From the NCBI GenBank assembly GCA_964428835.1, contig CAYRZQ010000023.1, positions 1 through 62,314 of the forward strand: 62,314 nt of DNA. The letters run 5' to 3'. How positions within the stretch are numbered: position 1 is the stretch's first letter; the number at the start of each line of letters is the position of its first letter. The notes under the pieces were generated by a model. The model did not search any database, had not been told where the DNA came from, and was given only the letters and a program-made list of their open reading frames with translations. Source of the DNA: JAIXWP01 sp964428835. GTDB taxonomy: Bacteria; Bacteroidota; Bacteroidia; Flavobacteriales_D; Sanyastnellaceae. The translations under genes and the position numbers were made by a program. This document shows, piece by piece, positions 34,069 through 41,806 of this stretch.

Positions 34069-35397
34069 ATGAAAAAAATCCCATTTCTACTCGCTGCTCT
34101 CGCATTGCTTTCATCAGCAACGGTAAGTGCGCAGAATATCAAATTCGAAGAATTTGATTTGAAGAATGGCTTGCATGTAATTCTGCATGAAGATCATTCC
34201 ACGCCCATCGTTGCTGTTACAATAATGTACCATGTTGGTTCCAAAAATGAAACCACTGGTAGAACAGGCATGGCTCACTTCTTCGAGCACCTCTTATTTG
34301 AAGGTTCTCAGAATATAGGTCGTGGCCAATATTCAAAATTTGTAGAGAATGCGGGAGGAGCGCTCAACGCCAACACTTCTCAAGACCGCACTTTCTACTA
34401 TGAACTATTACCAAGCAACCAACTCGAACTAGGCCTTTGGCTTGAAAGCGAGCGCCTTCTCCACGCTAAAGTGGAAACTATTGGAATAGAAACACAGCGC
34501 GAGGTTGTAAAAGAAGAAAAGCGTCAGCGCATCGACAACCAACCTTATGGTAATCTATTCGGTGCTACACTCGACGCTGCATTCGATGTTCACCCATACA
34601 GTTGGGCACCTATTGGTAGCATGGAAGACCTCAACGCAGCTCAAGAACAAGACTTTATTGATTTCTATAAGACATTTTATGTTCCGAATAACGCGGTGCT
34701 TTCTATCGCCGGCGATATCAATATTGAGGAAACCAAAGCGCTAGTTAAAAAGTACTTTGAAAGCATTCCAAGAGGTACAAAAGAAATTCCTCGCCCTACT
34801 GTGAAAGAACCTATCAATAAAGGCGAAGTGCGCGACACCATTATGGGTAAGGATCAGCTTCCAATGATTGTAATGGCATATCATATCCCTGCTCAAGGAA
34901 CAACGGAATTCTATGCAGTTGACATGCTCAATCAAATTCTAGCACAAGGCGAAAGCTCACGTCTCAACCGCGCTTTAGTTGAAGAAAAACAGCTCGCTCT
35001 TTTCTCCAGCGCATTCACATATAACACAGAAGATCCAGGTTTGACACTTGCATTTAGCTTGGCAAATATGGGTGTGGAACCAAAACAAGTCGAAGATGCA
35101 ATGCTTGAAGAAATTGAAAAAGTAAAAAAAGAACTCATCAGTGAAAATGAATTTCAAAAGTTGAGAAATCAAATCGAATCAAATTTCGTTCAAGCAAATT
35201 CAACTGTTGCAGGTATTGCTGAAAGTCTCGCCAATTACCACATGTATTATGGCAATGCCAATCTTATTAATACTGAGATTCAGCGTTATCTCGCTGTAAC
35301 CAGAGAGGATATTCAAAAAGCTGCACAGAAGTATTACATCCCAGAAAACAGAGTTGTGATGTACTTCCTCAACGACCCAAAAATGTCAGCTGAATAA
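34069..35397 (+). CDS. M16 zinc peptidase, catalytic subunit
   Basis: A 442-residue secreted M16 (insulinase/MPP-like) peptidase from ATG 34069, which begins a clean signal peptide (ends VSAQ, about residue 22); an upstream extension to 33925 in the same frame lacks similarity and was rejected. The inverted zinc motif HxxEH is intact: His70-Phe-Phe-Glu73-His74 in GMAHFFEHLLFEG, and a downstream Glu-rich helix (REVVKEEKRQRIDNQPYG) supplies the third ligand. The second half carries the non-catalytic fold repeat. The next gene, 11 bp on, encodes a partner lacking HxxEH, so they likely form a heterodimer like bacterial and mitochondrial processing peptidases. Confidence 0.93.
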   Translation: MKKIPFLLAALALLSSATVSAQNIKFEEFDLKNGLHVILHEDHSTPIVAVTIMYHVGSKNETTGRTGMAHFFEHLLFEGSQNIGRGQYSKFVENAGGALNANTSQDRTFYYELLPSNQLELGLWLESERLLHAKVETIGIETQREVVKEEKRQRIDNQPYGNLFGATLDAAFDVHPYSWAPIGSMEDLNAAQEQDFIDFYKTFYVPNNAVLSIAGDINIEETKALVKKYFESIPRGTKEIPRPTVKEPINKGEVRDTIMGKDQLPMIVMAYHIPAQGTTEFYAVDMLNQILAQGESSRLNRALVEEKQLALFSSAFTYNTEDPGLTLAFSLANMGVEPKQVEDAMLEEIEKVKKELISENEFQKLRNQIESNFVQANSTVAGIAESLANYHMYYGNANLINTEIQRYLAVTREDIQKAAQKYYIPENRVVMYFLNDPKMSAE

Positions 35398-35408
35398 TCT
35401 TTTTTAAA

Positions 35409-37502
35409 ATGAAATTTACCATGAAAAAATATATCATATTCATCTTCGCAATTGCGATTGCTCTGGGTGCATGTACACCAACAGCGCAGCTCGATCGATC
35501 TAAAGTTCCTGCTCCTGCCGCTGCACCAAAAATTCAAATTGGACAATACCAATTGATCACACTCGACAACGGCATGAAAATGATCGTTGTTGAAAATCAC
35601 AAATTACCACGAGTTAGCTACAGTATCAATCTTGATATCGACCCAATACTCGAAGGCGATAAGGCTGGCTATGTACAAATGGCTGGTTCACTTATCTCCG
35701 CAGGAACAAAATCACGTACCAAGGCACAAATCGATGAGCAAGTTGATTTCCTTGGAGCAAATTTGTCAACCTTCTCCTCTGGAGTTTTTGGAAACTGCTT
35801 GAAAAAACACTCTGAATCTTTCTTGGCAATCATGTCGGACGTGCTTCTCAACCCAACATTTCCAGAAGATCAAATCGAAAAGACACGCAAGCAAACTCTT
35901 TCAGGACTGGCTAGTAATAAGACGGATCCCAATGCAATTAGTAGCAATCTTGTAAGTGCCCTTAATTATGGGAAAACTCACCCTTACGGAGAGATTCCGA
36001 CCGAAGAAAGCGTAGAAAAAATCACACGCGAAGACTTGGTAGGTTACTATAATACTTTCTTCAAGCCAAACGTAGCTTATCTCGTTGTAGTTGGAGACAT
36101 TACAGTAGAAGAAGCAAAAACGCAAGCAAACAAATACTTTGGCTCTTGGGCAAAGGGTAACGTACCAGGCAACAAGTACAAGACTCCAACTGCTCCAAAG
36201 GGTAATGTTGTTGGCTTTGTGGCAGTTCCTGGAGCGGTACAAAGCGTGATTGATGTAACCTATCCGATAGACCTCAAGCCTGGAACGCAAGAAGCAATCA
36301 CAGCAAGCGTATTGAATAACATCCTCGGTGGAAGCGGTTTTCAAGCACGTTTGATGCAAAATCTTCGTGAGGACAAAGCTTACACTTATGGTGCATATTC
36401 ATCTATTTCTCCTGATGATTTGGTGGGAACATTTAGCGCAGGAGCAAGTGTGCGAAATGAGGTAACCGATAGCGCGATTGTTCAATTCCTATACGAAATG
36501 GAGCAAATGGTAAAAGTGCCTGTACCAGACAGTACTTTGAGTGTAGTGAAAAATATCATGACAGGAAGTTTTGCGCGCTCATTGGAAAGCCCTCAGACGA
36601 TTGCCAACTTCGCCTTTAATATCGAAAAGTACGGTCTACCAAAAGATTACTATGAAACTTACTTACAGAAGTTGAATGCAGTAACTCCTGCAGACATTCA
36701 GGCGCTTGCTCAAAAAATCATCAAGCCAAGCAATGCGAATATTACTGTGGTAGGTAACAAAGAGGTAGCTGATAAATTAAAAGTTTTTGCTGCATCTGGA
36801 AAGGTGGATATGTACAACCCGGATGGAAGTCCATTTGTAGAGTTGAAGCCTGCCCCGGCCGGCGTGACTGCTCAAACGGTAATTGACAATTACCTCAACG
36901 CCTTGGGAGGAAAAGACAAACTCAACAGTCTCAAATCATTTGAACAAAAAGCAAAAATGATGATGGGACCAATGGGGCTTGATATGAACCTCAAAGTAAA
37001 AGACCTTTCTAAAATGGCGATGACCATGAACATGAATGGTATGGAGCTAATGAAGCAAGTGTATGATGGAGAAAAAGGTACCATGTCTCAAATGGGACAA
37101 TCCAAAGAAATGGGACCTGATGAAATCAAAGCTGTGAAAGACCAAATCAAATTATTCTCTGAGCTTTACTACGCAGAAGATAAAGTGCAAACTACTCTAA
37201 AGGGAATGGATGTTCTCAACGGTGAAGATGTTTATGTACTGGAAGTGAAAGACGCCGCTGGCGACGTAAGCACCGACTATTACAACGTAAAAACTGGTCT
37301 CAAAATGAAGTCTGTGAGTGCAACAAGTGTAGAAGGGGAAACGGTCATTGAGGAAGTGATTATCGTTGACTACAAAGACTTCGGTGGAATCAAATTCCCA
37401 GGCACCATGAAGACTGCCGCTCAAGGACAAAACATTGACATCATCCTTGATTCTGTAATCATTAACCCAAAACTTGATGATTCCATTTTCAAAGTGAACT
37501 AA
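35409..37502 (+). CDS. M16-like non-catalytic subunit with C-terminal LolA-like domain
   Basis: A 697-residue lipoprotein (signal with LGAC; ATG 35409, or 35421 as alternative). The first 440 residues form the M16 fold, but where HxxEH should be the sequence reads GYVQMAGSLISAGT, so zinc binding is lost. The second half keeps the Arg-Tyr substrate motif in LMQNLREDKAYTYG, as in regulatory M16 subunits. Residues about 480-697 form an extra beta-rich domain (TAQTVIDNYLNALGGKDKLNSLKS ... DSVIINPKLDDSIFKVN) that resembles LolA/outer-membrane lipoprotein-sorting domains. Operon with the catalytic subunit, ended by the terminator at 37528-37575. Confidence 0.88.
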   Translation: MKFTMKKYIIFIFAIAIALGACTPTAQLDRSKVPAPAAAPKIQIGQYQLITLDNGMKMIVVENHKLPRVSYSINLDIDPILEGDKAGYVQMAGSLISAGTKSRTKAQIDEQVDFLGANLSTFSSGVFGNCLKKHSESFLAIMSDVLLNPTFPEDQIEKTRKQTLSGLASNKTDPNAISSNLVSALNYGKTHPYGEIPTEESVEKITREDLVGYYNTFFKPNVAYLVVVGDITVEEAKTQANKYFGSWAKGNVPGNKYKTPTAPKGNVVGFVAVPGAVQSVIDVTYPIDLKPGTQEAITASVLNNILGGSGFQARLMQNLREDKAYTYGAYSSISPDDLVGTFSAGASVRNEVTDSAIVQFLYEMEQMVKVPVPDSTLSVVKNIMTGSFARSLESPQTIANFAFNIEKYGLPKDYYETYLQKLNAVTPADIQALAQKIIKPSNANITVVGNKEVADKLKVFAASGKVDMYNPDGSPFVELKPAPAGVTAQTVIDNYLNALGGKDKLNSLKSFEQKAKMMMGPMGLDMNLKVKDLSKMAMTMNMNGMELMKQVYDGEKGTMSQMGQSKEMGPDEIKAVKDQIKLFSELYYAEDKVQTTLKGMDVLNGEDVYVLEVKDAAGDVSTDYYNVKTGLKMKSVSATSVEGETVIEEVIIVDYKDFGGIKFPGTMKTAAQGQNIDIILDSVIINPKLDDSIFKVN

Positions 37503-37527
37503 TCAACTTTGAGTCTTTATAACTTAT

Positions 37528-37575
37528 AAAAAAGGCCTGAGCTTTTCGCGAAAGAAAAAGCTCAGGCCTTTTAAT
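37528..37575 (+). terminator. Rho-independent terminator of the M16 operon
   Basis: Long stem AAAAGGCCTGAGCTTTT / AAAAGCTCAGGCCTTTT around a CGCGAAAG-type loop, followed by TTAATTTTG. Confidence 0.88.
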
Positions 37576-37579
37576 TTTG
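37572..37579 (+). promoter_or_regulatory. -7 element TAATTTTG immediately before the small beta-barrel gene
   Basis: Exact TAnnTTTG match that overlaps the end of the preceding terminator and leaves only five bases before ATG 37585; it implies a leaderless or nearly leaderless transcript. Confidence 0.45.
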
Positions 37580-37584
37580 TGTGT

Positions 37585-38241
37585 ATGAAATGGTTTACCA
37601 CAATGATGCTTTTGCTCATATCTTCTTTGGCAATGACTCAAGATGATAGCACGAGTATCAAGAAATCGAGATTTAATGGATTAGGTGTTACAATGGGATA
37701 CAGCCATGCCCTCATCAGGCTAGAAAGTCAATCTCAATTTATTCCTAATACAAGCAGAGTATTATCCTCAAGTCCTGGCAATAGAGGCGGCATTACAGCC
37801 GGATTCTATTATGAAGTCAAAAAAAAGAATCTCACCCTGAGACCTTCCATTGAATTGTCAATTATATATGGCCATGTACTCTTTGATGTGCAACGTGCAG
37901 ATAAAGAAGAAGGTTATGTACTTCCATTTACCGTAGAGTTTCCTTTTCACTTCATCTATCAATTTCAAAAATTCAAAAACATTTCGCTTGTCGCAGGTCC
38001 ACGTTTGGCGCTCCCTTTTGCGGCTTTCGAAAGTGTACAGCCTCCTCTTAAGGGTTTTGGGCTAGCCAGTGACATAGCGGTTTCAATACCATTGAAAGCA
38101 AAGAAAACTAAGGCTCGAATAGAAATTGGATATAGCTTCGGCTTGAATAACTTGCAAGACCGAGAAGAAGGCAATCCCTACAGCACAAGTATCACCTCGT
38201 TGAGAAGAGACTTAGTATTTGGAAAGTTCTACTTCAATTAG
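37585..38241 (+). CDS. Small outer-membrane beta-barrel protein (PorT-like)
   Basis: A 218-residue protein from ATG 37585; the GTG at 37579 lies in the promoter element. Signal peptide about 1-19 (ends AMTQ), then eight or so amphipathic strands (FNGLGVTMGYSHALIRL, GGITAGFYYEV, LRPSIELSIIYG, KNISLVAGPRLALPF, ARIEIGYSFGLNNL) and a terminal aromatic strand ending FYFN. The size and the GYSFGLNNL pattern recall the T9SS protein PorT/SprT, but the usual neighbour ubiE is absent, so I keep this as a family-level call only. Confidence 0.65.
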   Translation: MKWFTTMMLLLISSLAMTQDDSTSIKKSRFNGLGVTMGYSHALIRLESQSQFIPNTSRVLSSSPGNRGGITAGFYYEVKKKNLTLRPSIELSIIYGHVLFDVQRADKEEGYVLPFTVEFPFHFIYQFQKFKNISLVAGPRLALPFAAFESVQPPLKGFGLASDIAVSIPLKAKKTKARIEIGYSFGLNNLQDREEGNPYSTSITSLRRDLVFGKFYFN

Positions 38242-38290
38242 CACATGCAAGAACTCAATATATTTGTCCATATTCGTTAAAAATAAAAAT

Positions 38291-38983
38291 ATGTCAGCTA
38301 CTGAACTCGTCATAAAATTGGAAAACGTCAGTATTCGTCAAAAGGATAATGAGGTATTGAAAGATGTAAACCTTGAAGTTTACAGTGGCGATTTCATTTA
38401 TTTAATAGGAAAAACTGGAAGTGGCAAAAGTACTTTACTAAAATCACTTTATGGGGAGTTGCCTATTTCTTCAGGCAATGGGTATTGTTGCGGTTATGAA
38501 TTGCAATCACTGAAAAAAAATCAGATTCCATTTTTGAGAAGAAAACTTGGAATCGTATTTCAGGATTTTGAGCTCCTCACTGATAGAAACGTAGAAGATA
38601 ACCTGGAGTTTGTATTGCGTGCCACGGGCTGGACCGATAGAAAAGCCATGCAAAGTCGTATGCAGAGCGTGCTAGATCTCGTACAGCTCGAAGGTAAAAG
38701 CCATAAAATGCCACACGAACTCAGCGGCGGTGAACAACAGCGTGTTGCTATTGCTCGCGCACTTCTCAACACACCGCATCTCATTCTGGCCGATGAGCCT
38801 ACTGGCAATCTTGACCCTCAAACCAGTCTTGAAATCCTAAATCTCCTCCTCGCAATTAGCCACGCCGGAACGGCAGTCTTGATGGCCTCGCACGACTATG
38901 GAACAATGCAAAAGTTCAGCAGTCGAATTCTCGTATGCGAGGATGGTGTAGTTACTGAAACAAATGCTCATTCATTTACCTAA
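38291..38983 (+). CDS. ftsE: ABC transporter ATP-binding protein, FtsE-like
   Basis: A 230-residue ATPase from ATG 38291 (MSATELVIKLENVSI). Walker A GKTGSGKST, Q-loop VFQDFELL, signature ELSGGEQQRVAIARAL, Walker B LILADEPTG, H-loop SHD. The pattern matches FtsE, which with the membrane protein FtsX controls septal peptidoglycan hydrolysis during division; LolD-type lipoprotein exporters are close relatives. No ftsX gene is in the window. The next gene (GT2) starts 5 bp after this stop, so the two are probably co-transcribed, though functionally unrelated. Confidence 0.85.
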   Translation: MSATELVIKLENVSIRQKDNEVLKDVNLEVYSGDFIYLIGKTGSGKSTLLKSLYGELPISSGNGYCCGYELQSLKKNQIPFLRRKLGIVFQDFELLTDRNVEDNLEFVLRATGWTDRKAMQSRMQSVLDLVQLEGKSHKMPHELSGGEQQRVAIARALLNTPHLILADEPTGNLDPQTSLEILNLLLAISHAGTAVLMASHDYGTMQKFSSRILVCEDGVVTETNAHSFT

Positions 38984-38988
38984 AGAAA

Positions 38989-39717
38989 ATGAATGGCCCG
39001 CTGTTTTCCATCATTATCCCGTGCTACAACGCAGCGTCCACAATTGGCCAAACTCTAGATTCTATTCTAAAACAAAAATTGCAAGACTACGAGGTCATTG
39101 TTGTTGACGGCGGCTCTTCTGATGAAACTATAAATATCGTTCAATCAAAAATCCCGAAAGCCATTACTTTCAGCGAACCCGATAATGGCGTTTATGATGC
39201 CGTAAACAAAGGGATTCTAAATGCATCTGGACTGTACATCTATATCATTGGGTCTGATGATGTACTTGCAAATGAAAATGTGCTCCAATCGGTTGCCGAA
39301 CTTCAAAAAGTGGCACCAGACGTCATTTACGGAGACGTACAATACATCAATAAAAGCAATCGCCTAGTTCCGGATAGACATTTTTCTCAATGGAGTAATA
39401 ACATCTATTGGAAAAACACACTGCATCAACAAGGATGTTTTTACAAAAAGGAAATTTTCAAGAAAGCATTATTCAACCCAACATACAAAGTGCTCGGTGA
39501 TTATGACTTCCATTTGTTTCTGTTCATCAACTCGTTTTCCAGCGCTCGATTGAACGAAGTAGTGGCCGTCTGTGAGGCACAAGGGCTGTCAAAGCGATTT
39601 GAATTTGCTCTGTACCGTGAAGAGTTGGAAATTAAAAAAAAGCGTTTACCGCTTTCTTTATATATCCTCAATATTTTTTGGGTGCGCTTAAAGTATGTTG
39701 CTAAAAATTTCTTTTAG
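38989..39717 (+). CDS. Glycosyltransferase family 2
   Basis: A 242-residue GT-A enzyme. Landmarks: FSIIIPCYNAASTIGQTLDSIL at the N-terminus, nucleotide-binding VIVVDGGSSDET, SEPDNGVYDAVNKGI, the DxD-like IGSDDVLANENV, and a catalytic-region HQQGCFYKKE. It transfers a sugar from a nucleotide sugar onto a growing surface glycan; the GVYDAVNKG form is usual for colanic-acid/exopolysaccharide-type transferases such as WcaE-like proteins. Its last 30 bp overlap, tail to tail, the 3' end of the GT4 gene on the other strand. Confidence 0.9.
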   Translation: MNGPLFSIIIPCYNAASTIGQTLDSILKQKLQDYEVIVVDGGSSDETINIVQSKIPKAITFSEPDNGVYDAVNKGILNASGLYIYIIGSDDVLANENVLQSVAELQKVAPDVIYGDVQYINKSNRLVPDRHFSQWSNNIYWKNTLHQQGCFYKKEIFKKALFNPTYKVLGDYDFHLFLFINSFSSARLNEVVAVCEAQGLSKRFEFALYREELEIKKKRLPLSLYILNIFWVRLKYVAKNFF

Positions 39718-40803
39718 CACTAATTCTTCATTTTGCCAATTCAAAATTGTTCTCGCCTTTACACAAGCAGCTTTCGCTTCATTAAGTTGATTTGAACTCC
39801 TTATCTCATTCACTTTAGAAGCAATCTTCTCAGGAGTAGTATCGTCGATTAAAAAGCCAACTTTATATTCTGTGATAATACGATTGAGCTCCGGAAGATT
39901 CGAAGCCAAGACTGGGATACCCGCGTGGATATAATCAAAAAGTTTGTTTGGAAGAGAGTATTTGTAATTCAGATGAAGCGGCTTATCGAGTGTAAGCCCC
40001 AAATCCGCATTCATCGTATATTGCATTAACTCGGTAAAAGGCATTTTGTCCAAAATGATAAGTTTATCTTTATACCTTGGTTGTCGGGCCATTTCTTTCA
40101 AAAGCGGCATTTCTCTTCCGGATCCAATTATGATTAAGAGCACATCTTCTAAAAACTCGAGGCTCTCCACTGCCTCTCGCCCACCTCTGTCAGGATCTAT
40201 ATAAGCACCTTGCAAGATCATTACGAACTTGTCAGAAGGCAACCGAATGTCTATTCGGTTTTTTACCTTCTCAAAATTTCTCAACTCTGGGATGTTTCGT
40301 ACAATCCGAACCTTCACTCGGTATTTATCTTGATAGATATTTGCAATACTCTCATTAACCGTATAGACATTTTTCAGTTTAGGAAAAATCCATCCTTCAA
40401 TTCTTTCCCAAACTGATTTCTGAAACCTTCGCCCTGTTAACCCTTCCGCCTCAGTAAAATACTCATGACTATCGTAAACGAGTTTCTTTCCTCTCAATTT
40501 GGAAATCAAAAAAGCTGGCATCAAAGTATCGAGATCATTCGCTAAGATGATGTCTGTTTTTTTACTAATGAGATAAAAAAACAATCGAAGATTGAGGTGC
40601 GCATAGAACAGAGCTCCTTTAGAAAACCAAAGACGAAAGCGTTTTATTTCATAAGGCCTCGCGAAGTCTCTGCTAGTCGATAGTTTTCTTCCAACAAGAG
40701 TGATATCATAACCTAGAGTTTGCAAGGTGTCGCAAACCTTACGGACCCGCTGGTCAAACTCAAGGTCATTGGAAACTAAAACTGTAATGTGCTGCTTCGT
40801 CAT
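39688..40803 (-). CDS. Glycosyltransferase family 4
   Basis: A 371-residue GT-B enzyme from ATG 40803 (MTKQHITVLVSNDLEFDQRV); an extension to 40875 lies over the exonuclease gene and was rejected. N-terminal domain with VCDTLQTLGYDITLVGRK and KLVYDSHEYF; C-terminal nucleotide-sugar domain with VMILQGAYIDPDRGGREAVESL, LIIIGSGREMPLLKEM, and the SLPNKLFDYIHAGIPVLAS Glu/Gly region. Likely acts in polysaccharide assembly. Its ATG overlaps the stop of the exonuclease gene by 4 bp (ATGA), so it is translationally coupled to it. A palindrome copy lies inside (40242-40259). Confidence 0.88.
   Translation of the reverse strand: MTKQHITVLVSNDLEFDQRVRKVCDTLQTLGYDITLVGRKLSTSRDFARPYEIKRFRLWFSKGALFYAHLNLRLFFYLISKKTDIILANDLDTLMPAFLISKLRGKKLVYDSHEYFTEAEGLTGRRFQKSVWERIEGWIFPKLKNVYTVNESIANIYQDKYRVKVRIVRNIPELRNFEKVKNRIDIRLPSDKFVMILQGAYIDPDRGGREAVESLEFLEDVLLIIIGSGREMPLLKEMARQPRYKDKLIILDKMPFTELMQYTMNADLGLTLDKPLHLNYKYSLPNKLFDYIHAGIPVLASNLPELNRIITEYKVGFLIDDTTPEKIASKVNEIRSSNQLNEAKAACVKARTILNWQNEELVLKEIFSNIL
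40242..40259. repeat. ACCGAA-N6-TTCGGT palindrome, copy in the GT4 gene
   Basis: ACCGAA, TGTCTA, TTCGGT; pairing extends outward and inward to AACCGAAT / ATTCGGTT with a 4-base loop, followed on the plus strand by TTTTTT (40259-40264), so it also looks like a terminator antisense to the gene. Confidence 0.85.
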
Positions 40804-41627
40804 TTCAGCGCGCCATTGCGTATATCTGTTAGGACTTTTTTGGTGTACAAGGGAAAATCTGCATTCTGCATCCAACTGTAATAGCCAGGATCCCGTTGTA
40901 AAATTTCCACTACTTTCTCACCACGGTATTTTCCAAAATTGAAAACTATTTCATTAGCATCATTATACACTATATGTCCAGCTAAATCGGCCTTTTTACG
41001 GCGCTCGCTCAATGAGTGGATCTTCTCCATATCATTTACAACGGGAGCGTATCGTGTTCCGTTTTTATCTTCAATCTCCACACCTTGGTAGCGCTCTATC
41101 ATTGCTTCAAAAACCTCTCTTGTGGCTTTTGCATCAGCGAGCGCCTCGTGTGCTCCTTCCAATTGCTTTCCGCAATAAAACTTATACGCCGCTTTCAATG
41201 AACGCGGCTCCATCAAATGAAAGATTACCTGGACATCCACCAAATTGCGCCCTTCCAGCGAAAAATCTATACCCGCCCTCAAAAACTCTTCTGCCAATAA
41301 TGGAATATCAAACTTGTTAGAATTGAAACCTCCCAAATCACAATCATGAAGAAAGATGAATAAATCTTTTGCAACATGATGAAATTGTGGTTTCCCAGCG
41401 ACATCAGCATCATAAATGCCGTGAACCATAGAAGCCTCAAGAGGAATTGGAACTCCAGGATTTACAAGCATTCTATTTTCTGCTCCTTCCTTCACGGGAA
41501 GGGTGTGTACCTGACCATCAGGCATCATTTTAACCACAGCAATCTCAACAATTCTATCTTTCGCTACATCCGTTCCTGTGGTCTCTAAATCAAAGAATGC
41601 CAAAGGCTTTTTCAGGTTCAACTTCAT
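40800..41627 (-). CDS. DnaQ-like 3'-5' exonuclease (polymerase III epsilon / ExoX type)
   Basis: A 275-residue DEDDh exonuclease. Exo I FFDLETTGTD (Asp13, Glu15), Exo II around LGGFNSNKFDIPLL, Exo III HEALADAKATREVF with catalytic His and Asp at about 158-163. A C-terminal part (FNFGKYRGEKVVEILQRDPGYYSWMQNADFP) resembles the accessory domain seen in exodeoxyribonuclease X-like proteins. A single-stranded DNA or RNA trimming role in repair is likely; true DnaQ proofreading is possible. First gene of a coupled pair with the GT4 gene. Confidence 0.9.
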   Translation of the reverse strand: MKLNLKKPLAFFDLETTGTDVAKDRIVEIAVVKMMPDGQVHTLPVKEGAENRMLVNPGVPIPLEASMVHGIYDADVAGKPQFHHVAKDLFIFLHDCDLGGFNSNKFDIPLLAEEFLRAGIDFSLEGRNLVDVQVIFHLMEPRSLKAAYKFYCGKQLEGAHEALADAKATREVFEAMIERYQGVEIEDKNGTRYAPVVNDMEKIHSLSERRKKADLAGHIVYNDANEIVFNFGKYRGEKVVEILQRDPGYYSWMQNADFPLYTKKVLTDIRNGALK

Positions 41628-41723
41628 ATCATTTCTAATTATCCTACAAACCTAACAACAAGTTTTTATATCCAATCAAAATAATCCAAGATATAAGGCG
41701 TTCACCTTTCAGCAGAGTAGCAC

Positions 41724-41741
41724 ACCGAACTTCGTTTCGGT
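41724..41741. repeat. ACCGAA-N6-TTCGGT palindrome, intergenic copy
   Basis: ACCGAA, CTTCGT, TTCGGT, with one further outer C-G pair (41723, 41742). Lies in the gap between the exonuclease and the PorE-like gene, just upstream of the terminator. Confidence 0.85.
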
Positions 41742-41751
41742 GGAGGGTAGC

Positions 41752-41789
41752 AAAAAAAACCCTCGGAGGGGAGTCTCCGAGGGTTTTTG
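41752..41789 (-). terminator. Rho-independent terminator of the PorE-like gene
   Basis: AAAAACCCTCGGA pairs with TCCGAGGGTTTTT; 18 bp downstream of the stop at 41807 on the minus strand. A/T tracts on both sides. Confidence 0.85.
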
Positions 41790-41806
41790 TATTTTATACA
41801 ATATCT

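Noticed and set aside
38291..38983. ftsEX pair
   Set aside because: The following gene is a glycosyltransferase, not ftsX; only ftsE is supported here.
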